64,000 nucleotides of DNA from Podocnemis expansa (GCA_007922195.1 ML682128.1:845674-909673); one strand, 5' to 3'; counted from the first letter of the stretch, positions 32,860 to 45,039 are shown. Numbers and translations are program-made. The notes: a model not told the origin generated them from the sequence alone.

Positions 32860-35800
32860 TAATGCATAAGATTCCATCTTTATTTACAGGCGAATAAAAA
32901 AAATTATGAAACTCAGCTTAACTAGATATAATACATTTGTTGCAAAATGTTACACCTTCCACAGATAGGAGACCAACCCAAGATGAAAGGGTGGTTGGAC
33001 AGATTATACAATAAATAACATCTGAATCCTGCATAACATATCCATGAATCAACACATCTGGAGTTAGTTTGTGATAAATACAAACCCTCTCCACAGCACT
33101 GAATACATGTCTATCCAGGAAATACTAAACACAATTTATGACCAAAGAATTAAATTTATCACCATCAAACTTGCTTCTTAGAAAGCAGGGGTCCCAGATG
33201 CCTTCAAACTCCATCCACCTGTAAAAACCAAGACACAGCTACTATCCCACTGAAGATTTTAAGAAATATCCAAGGAATTATCCACACAAAACTGCACTTA
33301 TACTCTTTAGAACTTTGTTTTAGTATATAAAGTAAAATAGATACAAGTAAACAATGTTCTGTACTTTTAAAAAAAAAATAAAAATGAAAATCTTACTTTC
33401 CTTGGAACCTCAAACTCATTCAGCCCCTGGGAACCAATGGCTTTGAGTGTTCTAGTTATGACAAAACAAGATAAAATACATTTATAGATTGCATTTAAAT
33501 ACTGCAACTTGTTGCTAAATTATTGTCATTTTAAAAAGAACTTTTAATAGGTTCACTATTGCAACAGTAAATCTGCATTGTTCTAGCAGGAAACATGGAA
33601 TGCAGCCATGCTATCCCTTCACAGAACGTCCCCAGCAACATTGTCTAACTCAGGGCTTCCCAGACAAAGATCAGAAAAACTGATGGAGGGGAAATTTGCC
33701 ATTAATTCATCAGTGGTAGTCATCTTCCCAGCCACGATACTACAACTATCACTGATCTCACATACAGGATGATCAAGACAGCAGGCCAACAGAGTCTAAC
33801 AACAGTCAGAATTTCAGAAAAAGTGCTGAGGGCAGGAAAATGACTTCAGCAATTATGTCCACCCTCAAACTGGAAGTAGCCAAAAATATTTCAAATGGAA
33901 GATTCTAGGTGCCTGAAGGGAAAAGCGGTTTCCACTTTCTCACAGAAAAATACCCTTGTGCACTTTCTCTAGATTTTTTTTTTTTAAAGGATATGAAACT
34001 ATTTGGACACCTCAAAAAACTAGGAAATTCCAAAAAAATGAAGATTGACCTGCCTTTTCTGACAGAGAAATACAGTGAGATCCATGGTACATTGAGCTTC
34101 AGAGTACACCTTACTGGAATGACAGATGTGACCCAATGAAGAATGAATATTTCGATGCAATCTTACAGCAATGAGTACACCTGCTAAAATGTACCTGAAA
34201 ATTTCTTGCGATTCAGGAAGCTTCAGATGCACAGAAAGATCCCTTTATGAGCAACTGGTGATATGTTTCTTACATATTCAACCGTATTTTTAAAAACTAA
34301 CTTCTGCTTAGAGGCAATATAGAGTATTTTAATATGCTCTACCACAAAAAGAGTTTGTCTGCAAATGAAACAGCTTCTTTGAATGAATGGATCCATGAAC
34401 AAAAATTCATGAAAAGAGTGACAGTTAAAGGCTTTATAAATAGTAAAATCTTTGAATAAAGTATATACATTTTAAAGATCTCTCTATAAACACATACATA
34501 TATATAGTGCTCCTAGGAGGGATGAGTAACTGTGTTCTACATCAGAAGTTATAAACATTAATTGATATTCCTCTAAAGGCCTTTGAGATTTTTCTTATTT
34601 ATGTACATTCAATACATTAACATTTGCTTTTTACATTAGTTCCACTCCCAAAATAGTGTCTCATCTTTTCACATTACAGTTTTACAGAATGCAGAGCAGT
34701 GAACAGGAGAGCAGGCAATTCATGCTTTATCCTGCAATAATAAAAGCTATTACAGCTTCTACATTTCATATGTGGAGTAAATTTTGTTTTTTGCTAAAGA
34801 ATCTACAGATACAGTAAGAGAAACTAAGAAAACCATTATTCACTTCATTTTCCAAACATGATGGGCCTTTAGATGTACACCAATTAGCAGCTATTTTATT
34901 TTAGCTCTTAGAAGGCAACAGTATTTCATTTTAACAACAACAATGGTATCGATTAACAGGACTGTCATACCACAACATGTTTAGGGCCAGATACTGCATG
35001 GTCCTGAGTATCTGTTTTGGGGTATGGCGGGTCTTCAATTCCTTTTGACTTAAAGACTATTTCAGTGGAACTGAATGTGTTCAGTGCTCATCCAAAAATA
35101 CTCAGCATCTCATAGGTTCAATCCCATGATGAACTCAGAATGTATAAAACTATTTCATATCAGTCCTAGCAGTATCCATTTAATAAAGACTGATGACTGT
35201 ATGATGCTCAGGTACAAATATAGAAGGACAGACATAATTCTGAACAAGTTTTACACCACGTTTCCACTAATTTTGCATTTAAAAAAACAAGTAGAATAGT
35301 GCCCTGCTTAAATACTTTAGGGAGAATATTTTAAGTGATGCATTGATTGGCAATAAAATGTTTAAAGAAATTAAATAATGCTGAAAATCTCCTCATATGT
35401 AAAATGGTCATGCATTGTGAGATACGAATTTACAATACTAAAGAGTTATTTTTTCTAATTTTGTTTTTGTTTTCTTAAAGTAAAGCATTTGCCTTTTGTT
35501 TTTACGTGAAAATCTCAGTCATGACATTTTTGGCTCCCTTGTGGCCCCCTCCCCCTTTTTTAAAGTTATAGTTGAAAAAAATTAAATGAAAACTATCCAC
35601 TTTCCCTCTTTTTAATAGTTAAAGCCAGGTTCAGATCAAAGTGCTGTTAATTCTGTGCTTTTACTCAGTGACAAAGGAACAAAATAAAGCCAACTACAAT
35701 TTTATTCTACATATACAAGGACATCAATAGGATCCAAAAGCTGAATGTATTAACTTTTGGAAGCCACATGCCTTGGTTCTTACAGATCAAAGAAAATTTA

Positions 35801-36035
35801 TTTTACATGCAATGAATCAACTTCTGCATGTCACAGAGGAACAGAGTTTTACAGTTATGAACTGCTCACAAAGAAGCCCTGAGGTAACCGCCATTTCTTT
35901 TTCCAGGCAACTGTAATACAGGTTTTCTTTGATTTTTAATTGTCTTTTTACAACCTACCATGGAATACAAAGTTTGGAACAGTCTGTATGAATTAGCAAT
36001 CTTTCCTGAAGAAGTGATCAGGCCAGTTGATTTAT
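32860..36035 (-). other. GOPC: GOPC 3' UTR (probable)
   Basis: AT-rich, apparently repeat-poor sequence directly downstream of the GOPC stop codon. A canonical AATAAA in CTGTAAATAAAGATGG is read on the minus strand (TTTATT at 32879-32884), about 3.15 kb from the stop, close to the length I recall for the human GOPC 3' UTR. Earlier hexamers exist, so shorter isoforms are possible. Short ORFs here are not supported. Confidence 0.55.
32879..32884 (-). terminator. GOPC: Polyadenylation signal AATAAA, GOPC
   Basis: TTTATT on the plus strand, AATAAA on the coding strand, at the boundary between the repeat-poor stretch and the intergenic repeats. Chosen by position only. Confidence 0.45.
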
Positions 36036-36154
36036 TTAGCACAAAGACTCAGTAGAATCTGTTAGTTTGGGTGCAGTCTCTTCTAAGGGAGTTTGAACTG
36101 AATTTCCTAGGTCTCCATTTTCATGTCCATCAATACTCGGTTTCTTATCAAACA
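36036..36154 (-). CDS. GOPC: GOPC last coding exon
   Basis: The C-terminal exon of GOPC (also PIST, CAL), the Golgi PDZ adaptor that controls trafficking of CFTR and other membrane proteins. It starts after TTAATTTACAG with two bases completing a Val codon and reads FDKKPSIDGHENGDLGNS, then TPLEETAPKL, ending in a TAA at 36036-36038. The HENGDLG block is the recognisable human-like feature. The last residues (TDSTESLC) differ from my recollection of the human end, consistent with a fast-evolving tail. Phase agrees with the preceding exon, which ends one base into a codon. Confidence 0.93.
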
Positions 36155-36239
36155 CTGTAAATTAAGAAAATTTATTTATTTACTTTTTAAGAAAAAGAAC
36201 AAGAGCTGAAATGATCTGGGGAATTAAAGACTGTAGCCA

Positions 36240-36620
36240 TTTGCATTTGGCACCCCTTGTTGTCTGGGCCCTTGGCTCCCACAAACCACTCTTGTGCTTC
36301 ACCCATGCATTTTATTCAGTGATCTGCCCACCACTTTCTACATACAGAAGTGCACACACTCACTAGGGTGTTGCAGATCATGCCCAGAAGCAGCCCAGTG
36401 CTCAGCCTTCTCCCCCTGGAGCTTCCTCTGCTCTGGCTATTTGCTCCTGCTCCTCCCCAGGTTCCTCCTCCTGGGAGCTTTTATTGACTTCCCAGTCTCC
36501 ACAGCTTGTCTTCCCTCCCAGCTTGTTAGCCAGCCTACTTCTGCTGGCTCCCTTTTCCCCCTAATTAGGGCCCAATAGCAGAGGCTAGCCCTGCCTGCCT
36601 GGCCACACCTATTACCCAGG
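36240..36620 (-). mobile_element. LTR-like block in GOPC intron
   Basis: On the minus strand the segment reads GGGCCCTAATTAGGGGGAAA, then a TATA-like GTCAATAAAAGCTCCC, and later ACTGAATAAAATGCATGGG as a possible polyadenylation signal. This spacing is that of a solo LTR. No internal retroelement genes follow. Boundaries and target duplication were not resolved. Confidence 0.35.
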
Positions 36621-37042
36621 CCAATGAGCTTTACTTCAGAAGCTGGAAAACCATTTAAAAAAAATTACAATATAGAACTGTGTGTCTCCTAGATAAACAT
36701 TATATAATAAGAAAACCACGCCTGCCTAATCTAGCAGAAATATTTGAACACATCTAAAAAAAAGAGACAAAGAACCAATTATCAGTCTTTTAGGACTGAC
36801 CAAGAAATAGAAAAAGTCAATTCTCAGTATGGGAAAAAGGTTAAGAGGAAGTAAAAAGCTCCAAATAATAGATCTATCTAGGTTAGCCAGGAAGACTGAA
36901 TGATGAACTTCAGAGGGACCTAACAAAGCCAGGTGAACTGGTTGCATGATAGATGAAATTCATTACGAATTCTTAATTCCAGTCAAACACATTTGTATAA
37001 TGGAAGTTTCAGCTTTTAACATTTAGGCAAAAGAAGTTTTAC

Positions 37043-37223
37043 CTTCTGAAGGTTTAATATCGCCACTTGCATGCTTCCTAGTGGAACCTAAATTTCCACC
37101 TTCCTCCAATTCATCAAGATACAAGCGATAGCGGTGTCCGCTTTCATCCTCATATTCTACATTTTCATCATCTGAGTCTACCTCTGGAGCAACATACACC
37201 ACTTCAAATTCAATCTCCCCTCT
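37043..37223 (-). CDS. GOPC: GOPC exon: end of PDZ domain and acidic linker
   Basis: Flanked by TATTCTAG (acceptor) and GTAAAAC (donor) on the minus strand; 181 bp. It encodes [20 protein letters not shown], then [20 protein letters not shown] and ends SGDIKPSEG. The first residues complete the last PDZ strand ([10 protein letters not shown]), followed by the conserved acidic stretch and the [11 protein letters not shown] motif of GOPC. The sequence is intact and continues in phase from the preceding exon. Confidence 0.96.
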
Positions 37224-37352
37224 CTAGAATACAATAAAGTTTAACATGTTACTTATTTCATGAAATGGCTAGTGTTAAACTAGACTATTAAGAAGTGTAT
37301 TTTGTGGAACAGGTAAAATACTTCAGGCAAAATATCTGAATTAACCACTTAC

Positions 37353-37893
37353 CAGGGCCAGTCCTACCATAGAAGCAACCTAGGCAGTCACCAAGGGTGC
37401 CAAACACTAGTGAGGTGCTGCCTTGCTGTGCACAGGCATGTAGCCCAGTGTGCAGCAGGGCAACAAGCATTCTGGGAAGTGCTGGGGGGAGGCTAAGGAC
37501 AGGCTTCAGGGGTGGGGCTAGGAGGAGTAGGTGGGAGGGAGGGAGGCGCAGCAGCCCTTCTGCTGGCCTGTGGCTCGGCTGGCTTGGGGCCAACCCATGG
37601 CCCCTTACCAAGAGCAGCCTGCGGCCCACTGCACCAGCCAGCCCACTGCCCCCGCTTGGCTCAGCACACCAGCCAGCCCACCACCGGACCCTCCCTACCC
37701 CCCATGGTGTGCCACACCAGCCCTCCCCTTTTCTCCGCCCATGTGGCCTGTCACATCAGCCAGCCCACCACCTGGCCTGCAGGCTGCCACTCAGCCCGTG
37801 CCTCTCAGCCAGCCCACTACTTGGGCAGGGCAGGGGAGGGGCGGCCCAAAATCACAGGCTCCTAGGGCGCCAAAAACCCTTGGACCAGCCCTG
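37353..37893. mobile_element. Non-autonomous hAT element in GOPC intron
   Basis: CAGGGCCAGTCC and GGACCAGCCCTG are inverted ends. Flanks CCACTTAC (37345-37352) and TCACTTAC (37894-37901) match at seven of eight bases. The GC-rich interior yields three overlapping plus-strand ORFs (37397-37915), which are compositional artefacts with many Pro, Ala and Ser codons. Confidence 0.85.
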
Positions 37894-38491
37894 TCACTTA
37901 CTCACTGAAGTGTAATAATAAAAGCTCTACAGGTTGCATTGAAATTTGCACTAAAACAGGGATTAAACTTCTTTACTATGTATGAATAAGAGTGTATCAA
38001 CCCCAAATTTACAAAACCTACTCAAAGAAAAATGAATTTATGAAGAATTTAAGTAAATCTGGTAATTATTTGGAGCACATCAAGGGAGTCCATGGACATG
38101 ATAGATGAGACAGATAATTCAGCCCACCAAGAATGAAGACAGGAGCTGACTTGATTACAATTATTATGGTAACCTTTCCAAATAAAAATATTTCAGAGTT
38201 TGGACAAAATGCAGTTTTCAACAGTTTAGTTACTGACTGTGCGAAGAATAATCTGTAACACTTCTTTACAGATTTAGATGGTCATTGAAAGTCTTCAATC
38301 TAAGAGCTGGCCAAGCCCCTCTAAAAGCATCAAAGCAGTGTTTAAGAGCATCAAAACAAAAGGTGATACAACTGCAGGAAACATCGTTATCTAAACACAA
38401 GTGCTGGAGTTAAAAGAATTTTAAAATATGCCAAGCAACTCAATAGAAGAAAAAAGAAGGCATGCACACATTAATAGATAATACAAGTCAC

Positions 38492-38656
38492 CTGCTGGGA
38501 AAGAATAGTTACTGCTTCTTTATGTTTAGCGTCTCTCAGATTGACTCCATTTACTGCCAGAATGGCATCTCCAACATGCAGACCTCCACAACGGTCAGCA
38601 GGCTGACCAGGGTGGATTTCAGAGATTAGTATTGGAACGCCGTGCTCTTTCCCACC
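38492..38656 (-). CDS. GOPC: GOPC exon: PDZ core
   Basis: A 165-bp, 55-codon exon reading [20 protein letters not shown], then [20 protein letters not shown] and [15 protein letters not shown]. It holds strands B to E and helix B of the PDZ domain. The His at the start of helix B (KHKEAV) is the residue that selects Ser/Thr at position -2 of class I ligands, such as the CFTR tail. GT and AG splice sites are present on both sides in phase 0. Confidence 0.97.
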
Positions 38657-39841
38657 CTATCAACACAAAAAATGCGGAGAGAAGGTAGATATCCATTAGC
38701 AGGAAAGTAATGTCTTAAGATATTTTTAAGCATTTGTTTGTTTTTACAATAGAAAAATTAGACAGTAAAATTCTGGGGAAAATAATTCATTTGATGATTC
38801 CTTTAATTCCCCTCCTTCCCCATACTGAAGTGAACAAATATGAGTTAAATATTCAAAGAGTAATGGTGGTAATTTTATCAATTAACTGAAAATAAATACA
38901 ATATTTAAAGCAGATATACAAACTGATGAAACAACAAGATTGTAAAGTAAATAATGTTTACAATACATCAGTTACTTAGCAGCTACTTGCAGGATGCAAT
39001 AAAATATATGCATGTTGGCTTGAATTTAAGCTCAGCTGCTTACAAGTTAGATATCTCAATTAATATGACCTTATTTTCAAAGGTACTAGGCATCTGCTGC
39101 ACTCACTAAGATACTCTTTAAAAATCAGCCCACTCTTATTTGGATGTATGAAGCTGACACCCAAATTTGAAGACGCTAGTCAATGCTAAGCACTGACATT
39201 AAGGCATTTACATTATAAACCCTCACTCTTCTCTGTGCTTACTAAGATTATGTTCAATTGGTTATCAGAATTCACCACTAACCCACCCGCATATAATGCC
39301 TAGACCCAGAAGTACAACATTATGGGTTTTCTAAATATATTTTTGGTCTTTCTGTAGTTAGGTTTAAAAAGAAAAAAAGAAAAAGAACTTAGAGGCTTCA
39401 GCTTTTTTTCAGTTACACTGCACATGCTAGAACTCTAAATGGCTTACATTCATTTGTACATTCTGTTTAATCCCCATAAGGTATTAAAAGCAGTAGACTC
39501 ATTGTTCCTTATATTTTATAAAAATAATCTTGCCAAATTTAAAATCTTCACATTTCAAGTAAACATGCCTGTACATTTCCACAACCAACTCTTACACTGA
39601 ATAACTTAAACAGGGATGGCACAAACTATGTTCTGTTCTTCATAAACAGAAATGTGCAACAACAGTTCCATTTAAGTGTTTCTTCCAGAGGATTACCACT
39701 TATATGTAATACTTGCATTTGTGCAGCTGCCAAAACTGATGTCACTGACTGCTACAGAATCACTCAAACTTATCCCACAGCTACAGGAATAAACCAAAAG
39801 CTAACTAAATGAGGACAGATGGTGGAAAACAGATTTATTAC
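38657..39841 (-). other. GOPC: GOPC intron
   Basis: AT-rich intron splitting the PDZ domain right after the carboxylate-binding loop. No classifiable repeat or exon is seen. Confidence 0.7.
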
Positions 39842-39937
39842 TGTGATTGAAATGCCAAGTCCTTCATGGTCTTCTTTAACAAGGAGAACTTTTCTGATTG
39901 GACCAACACCTTGACTCTTCTTTAAGGAGTCTGGTTC
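39842..39937 (-). CDS. GOPC: GOPC exon: PDZ start with GLGI loop
   Basis: A 96-bp, 32-codon exon reading [20 protein letters not shown] and [12 protein letters not shown]. It supplies the first PDZ strand and the GLGI carboxylate-binding loop that grips the ligand C-terminus. The domain continues without phase change into the exon at 38492-38656. Acceptor AACTAG and donor GTAATA are clear. Confidence 0.97.
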
Positions 39938-41129
39938 CTAGTTTAACACAATAAAGAATAAACACATGAACTACAAGGTAATTTTATGATTGCTTTTTCA
40001 CATACAGAAGGAGAATATAAACAGCAGCAGATACATTACATTAGTTAGTACATGCTAGCACAAATTTAAAGTACTGCTTGCCAGACAACTGTGAAGCAGA
40101 ATTTATGATAGGAACAAGAGATTGGAGGTAGAATTCCTTTGGCAGCAAGAGATGGATGAGATAGAGAAATCAGCCCCAGAAAGAAAGAAACCACACAAAA
40201 GCTCAAATATGGAAAGCTGAGGGGCACCACTCACTGCTAGAAATTGTATTTGACCACAGGTAAAATTAAACAACTTTTGAAATCATACAGTGATATATTC
40301 AATACATTCAGTATACAAAATCTTGTGTTTGTGATCATTTATTTCAGTAGGATAAGAAACAACAATAAAAGTTATTCAATCTCAAAATCTCACAAAAGCA
40401 GACTATATTAAGGTCTCATTTCCTGTTATATTTTGTTAAATTTATTGTTGTTATTATAGATTACAAGAAGAAATGTAACCATGAAAATCTACAGGGCTCA
40501 AATGTTTTTATAAATAATGAGCTATTTTAGGTGACTGTTTTTTAGAGGCTGTTTCAAAGAACACTTTCTATAAAACCCAGGATTCTTTAAGGTATATCCA
40601 GCTGGAACACCCAAAACCACTAGACACCGAAAATTTGTACCAGAAGTTTGAGTTCACCCTTCAGTCTAATTAAAAGTTTGTTATTCAGATTTTTTTACAA
40701 AAATGTTTTTTGATAATGAACACTATTAAGCCCAATTTTTCTCTCTCTTTTTTTAAACCAGGTGCCTCAAATTAGATGTCCAAATCCATAAACAGGCATC
40801 AAGCAGAAGTTGTCTCTTTTTCAGAAGGGCTGAACACCAGTCACCCTCAGGGATGTCAATGGAAGCGTCAGATACACATCAATTGGCTATTTTGGCAGAG
40901 TCATTATTCTGGACAGAACTACACTTTATCCACTATAACATACTTAACACTATAAAGACTCAGATTATATCACCACATACAAGGGAGTATAAATTCTAAA
41001 TCAGAACAAGCACAAAAAGGGAAGGATATACATATTAGTTCTCCATGGAAAGCTGCAAAGGACTGGCGGAGAGGAAAAAAAGAAAAGCAGGCTCACTGAT
41101 AAGATAAGAAATGTCAAATTTCAGCTTAC
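39938..41129 (-). other. GOPC: GOPC intron
   Basis: AT-rich intron without an identified repeat or exon. Confidence 0.7.
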
Positions 41130-41295
41130 ATGCCCTGGTGGTGCTTGCATTGGTCGTTTCAGGTCATTACGACCTCGACATGCTCTAATAACAGTTTTGT
41201 GACGATGCAGGTGTATTTCTGCTTCTAGCTGGTTCCAAAGTTTATCGTGAGCAGGACCCTTCATATCTCGACCTAGTAACTGAATCTGCTGGACC
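41130..41295 (-). CDS. GOPC: GOPC exon: linker after coiled coils
   Basis: A 166-bp exon that completes an Arg codon and reads [20 protein letters not shown], then [20 protein letters not shown] and [15 protein letters not shown]. This is the end of the second coiled coil and the basic linker leading to the PDZ domain, almost identical to the human protein as I recall it. Splice sites GTAAGC and TTTGTAG are present. Confidence 0.97.
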
Positions 41296-42034
41296 CTACA
41301 AAAATGAGGATTTAAAAAAAAGAAAATAGTACATACAATACATCACAACTGAAAATTAAGGTATTCCATGACTCTCAATTTACCTGCTTTAGTAAACTGC
41401 AGTGTTGTAATTTGCAGCAGTGCTAAACATACGCACACACAGAGCACTCCCTCAGTTTCATAACCTATCGATTGCTGTGCCTACACCACAATAACCAGCA
41501 CAGCTCCTTGACGTAGATGCATAGGGCAGATAAGGTGAGAGATTTCACTTAAATCAACTGTAGTGGCATGATTTTCCATCTCTAGTGAAATCTTCTCTTC
41601 TCTACAACCTCTTCAACTCTGGACCCTGCCTCAGAGGCCTACACCTCCACAAGAGACCACCAATTGAGACAGAAACACCCAATCATTTCCCAGGGCATTT
41701 GCAAGCGACAGAGTCTGGCAATAATGAAATTGCAGCGAAAGAAACTGGGCTCCCCCTGCATCCCAACAGGCCCATCGTTTTTCTGAGGGCAGCCTTGGAG
41801 AACTGTCTCAATGGACAGTGGATGTAATCACATGGAGCTGTACTCCAGCACAGAGGATCATTTCACATCCTTTTTAAAACGAAGAATTGGGGAATAAAAA
41901 AATAGACAAGGGGTAACAAAATTTAAAACAAAACCCCCCCATTTTGAAGGATGAAAGGAACTTGCAATGTATCCTCATCACTATTTACCTGTTCAACCCC
42001 CCTCTGAAAACCTTTGCTGACTTTTCGCCTTTTC

Positions 42035-42150
42035 AGATTTTAAGCTCTTTGAATTAGGGGCAGCACCGACCTATATGTTTGCATAGGACTAAACAAAATG
42101 TGGTCCTGTCCCTGTGTGGAGCCTTTAGGTGTTATAACAACTTAAATTTT
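42035..42150 (+). repeat. L2-like LINE 3' tail
   Basis: GATTTTAAGCTCTTTGAATT followed by AGGGGCAGC and GTGGTCCTGTCCCTGTGTGG, then GGTGTTATAACAA. It is a diverged copy of the tail at 30141. Confidence 0.5.
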
Positions 42151-42820
42151 ACTTTTTATTTTCAAATAAATATGCTTTAAACATGCTTTTAGAATTAGGA
42201 TATTATTGACATAGGCACCATAGGAAAACAAAAATTTTTTCTACAGGGAGCGATGGAAAAGTACCTTTTCTCTCTCCCTAGAGAACAAACATTTGCTTCT
42301 CTTAACATTGTACAGAAACCTGGTGTGAATATTCAGCCCAAGGCCTGGACAAAAGCATACATGTTCCTAAAAGATGCCTTTCAAGCTGCCAGTTACAGTC
42401 AGCAGTGGACATGCCAAAAGAAGAGGTTGCCTACCTGTAACTGGTATTCTTTGAGATGTGTTGCTCCTGGACATTCCACTGTAGGTATACACACGCACAT
42501 GCACAGATAAGCTGGAGACTTCTCCTCTAGAGCACCCAAAGGGTCAGCTGTGGTGCCCCCTGGAGTGGCGCCGTCGCAGCTCTCTATATGAGGCACAGCC
42601 GACCTGTACCACCTCAGTTCCTTCTCAGTACCTATTCCGCAGAGGGGAGGAGGGAGGGATGTGGAATGTCCAGGAGCAACACATCTCGAAGAACATCAGT
42701 TATAGGTAGGTAACCTCTTCTTCTTCAAGTGCTTGCTCCTGGCCATTCCATTGTAGGTGATTCACTAGTCTTACCTATGGTGGTGGATCAGGATCACAGG
42801 CGTACCAACTGCAGAACTGT

Positions 42821-43225
42821 TCAACCCACTGCAGCATCGCCTTGAGCTTGCCGATTGATCGCACAATGCTTTGTAAACATGTGCGCAGATGACCACGTAG
42901 CCGCCTTACAAATGTCCACAATCAGCACTCTGCTCAAGAAAGCGGTGGAGTAGGCTTGAACTCTTGTAGAGTGGGCCTTGGCTGCCAGCAGGTCAATCTT
43001 AGCCAATGCATAGCATTCACATATACAAGAAACTATCCAGGAGGAGAGACGCTGAGCTGAGACTGGCTCACTTTTCTTCCTATCCACCACTGCTGTAAAC
43101 AGCTGGGACATCTTTCTGAAGGGTTTCATCCTTTCTATGTAAAAGGCCAAGGCGTGGTGAACATCCAGAGTGTGTAGCCTTCTTTCTTTGGCTGAGGCTT
43201 GAGGCTTTGGGTAAAACACAGGCAA
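42821..43225 (-). pseudogene. DIRS tyrosine recombinase C-terminal fragment
   Basis: A 134-codon open stretch matching the C-terminal half of the recombinase: LHTLDVHHALAFYIERMKPF, then AAKAHSTRVQAYSTAFL with the HxxR box at residues 85-88. It then reads WSSAHMFTKHCAI. The position of the catalytic Tyr in the full-length copy (HYAI) is Cys here (codon about 42863-42865), so strand transfer chemistry should be lost. The N-terminal half and first catalytic Arg are deleted. Confidence 0.85.
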
Positions 43226-43258
43226 GATGATTTCTTGATTGCCTCACTGGCAAGCTCC

Positions 43259-43726
43259 TTATGACTGATCTCCTCCTCTTCTGTGGCACCGGAGCTGCCA
43301 ACGATCCGAAGACCTGGAGGTAGAAGGAACTGCAGACAGTGCCGCGGACCCTGCCAGCACTGGTGCCAATGGCTGGAGCTGAAGGTCGCTCAACGATCCT
43401 CGGTTCCTCGGTGCAGCCACAGCACTAACAACTGATGGTGCTGCACTGGAACTCACTCTGGCAGCTGGGCAAAAGGCTTCCTCCATCAAAAGAAGCTTCA
43501 GCCTTTGTTCCCTATCCTTCTGAGTGCATGGCTTGAAGCTTCCACAGATCTTACACTTATCTTTGAGGTGTGCCTCTCCCAAACACTTTAAGCAGGAGCG
43601 GTGCGGGTCATCAAGTGGCACTGGCTTGCAACATACTTCACAAGTTTTGAAGCCCGGCAGCAAACCTAACACCCAGAACGAGTACTCTCTAATAATTGCA
43701 CTGAAGGACTGCGCAAAGGCAGCCAA
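43259..43726 (-). pseudogene. DIRS Gag N-terminal fragment
   Basis: An open stretch including GFKTCEVCCKPVPLDDPHRS and further Cys pairs (CLKC, CKIC), the same small Cys-rich module that opens Gag of the full-length copy. It continues as far as a Ser/Ala-rich region, then runs out of frame at the deletion junction. About the first 120 residues of Gag are represented. Confidence 0.75.
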
Positions 43727-44019
43727 GTTTTACTCCAGCTACCGCCATGGTGGTAAGAAGGAACTGAGGAGGGGTGGGTCAGCAGTGCCTCCTATAGAGA
43801 GGCTAGACGGCGCCACTCAAGGGGGTGCCACTGTCGACCCTACAGATGCTCTAGAGGAAACATCTCCAGTTACGCACATACACCTACAATGGAATGGCCA
43901 GGAGCAAGCACTTGAAGAAGCCTAGTTTATTTTTAATAGCAAGCGGAAAAGAGGACCTAAGGTTTAAGAAGTCCCAACCCTTCCAGAATTCTAGCATGTA
44001 AAATTATGAATTATTTGTA

Positions 44020-44085
44020 TTGTCATAGTACCTTAGAGCCTCAATCAAGAACAAGGACCTCACAGTGCTAGACATTGTATAAACA
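44020..44085 (-). repeat. L2-like LINE 3' tail, inverted
   Basis: Contains CTTAGAGCCTCAATCAAGAA and CACAGTGCTAGACATTGTAT, the reverse complement of the tail family seen at 30141 and 42035. Confidence 0.45.
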
Positions 44086-44156
44086 GAACCAGAAGATGTT
44101 ATCTGTCCCAAAGAGCAAAATTCTACTGATTTGGATGTCAGTTTACTCTTACAAAC

Positions 44157-44332
44157 CTTCCAGCCAATTCTTTATCTAAATATTTGGCTGCCAGTCTTGC
44201 CCCATAAACCTCAGCCTGGAGAACAGCTATATGTCGACGAAGTGCCTCATTTTCTTTCCGCAGTAACTTCACCTCAGCCTCAAGCTGAGCTTCTTTCACT
44301 TTTTCTTTCTTGTTGGCTTCAAGCTCTCGCTC
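44157..44332 (-). CDS. GOPC: GOPC exon: second coiled coil
   Basis: A 176-bp exon reading [20 protein letters not shown], then [20 protein letters not shown] and [18 protein letters not shown], ending two bases into the next codon. Heptad-like Leu spacing shows a coiled coil, which in GOPC includes a leucine-zipper segment mediating dimerisation and Golgi targeting partner binding. Sites GTTTGT and TTCCTTAG flank it. Confidence 0.97.
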
Positions 44333-45039
44333 CTAAGGAAAAAAGAAAGAAAAACAAATTGGTTGTTTTTACGCGAGTTATTTCAACACCACCATTAAAC
44401 TTTTCTGCAAATAAATGTGTGTCAGCATTACAGTATGCATTCCTCCCTCTAGAAAATATTGAAGCTACAACTCCTTTATTATAACAACTCATACAAGAGA
44501 GCTATAAAATTGTCTTCAGATTAACCTCCTCTCTATCACTGGAGCCTTTTAGATTTTTGTGGAGTAGGTGGGGAGTGACCCCCAAAAATGCAGGGAAAGT
44601 TTGAAAACGCACAAAGGGCAATTAGGTGCTCAAGCCTATTGAAAGTAAATGGAAGCAGGACACCTAATTCCTATTTTTGCCTTTGAAAATCCCTCCCTAA
44701 ACACCAATACTAAAGACTTGTAGATAAAATACTAGGTAAGAGAGTCACTGATTTGAATACAAAACATTAAAAATAAAACTAATTACCACTTTATTAACAG
44801 ATTATGCCTGCTCATCAAATAATCTTTTTGCTATCAAATGTGTCGTAAATTTAAGAAAACAGTCAGAGAAGGCCTTCAAAATATGAGACACACCCAAGCA
44901 ATGGTATATCTGAAAGGAATTGGTTGTCACACCTGGCAACAGTTAAGACCTGCCTCACTTTAGAAATTATTTGGACTTCTATTTTCAATGGCAGTAACAT
45001 GCTACGTACTGTATTACTATTAGTAGCTATTCACATTGC

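Larger units (their letters stand above)
42418..43920 (-). mobile_element. Internally deleted DIRS copy (non-autonomous)
   Basis: About 1.5 kb with both DIRS termini (AAGAAGAGGTTGCCTACC at the left, CACTTGAAGAAG at the right) and the internal complementary region at about 42660-42750. It retains only the start of Gag and the end of the recombinase. They are joined near 43225-43265 with the whole RT/RNase H region missing. It is clearly related to, but diverged from, the full-length element. Lying within a GOPC intron on the gene's own strand, it could be transcribed as part of the pre-mRNA. Confidence 0.88.
41296..44156 (-). other. GOPC: GOPC intron carrying a DIRS derivative
   Basis: The intron holds an L2-like tail at 42035-42150, the deleted DIRS copy at 42418-43920 and an inverted L2-like tail at 44020-44085. 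ORFs outside the DIRS copy (for example 41585-41827 plus) have no recognisable product. Confidence 0.7.

Noticed and set aside
35110..35130. B-box-like ATAGGTTCAATCCCATG
   Set aside because: No A box or acceptor stem at the right distance; it lies in the presumed GOPC 3' UTR and is likely chance.
37397..37915. Three overlapping plus-strand ORFs of 117-172 codons
   Set aside because: They fall entirely in the GC-rich hAT element 37353-37893 and are explained by lack of stop codons in GC-rich DNA.
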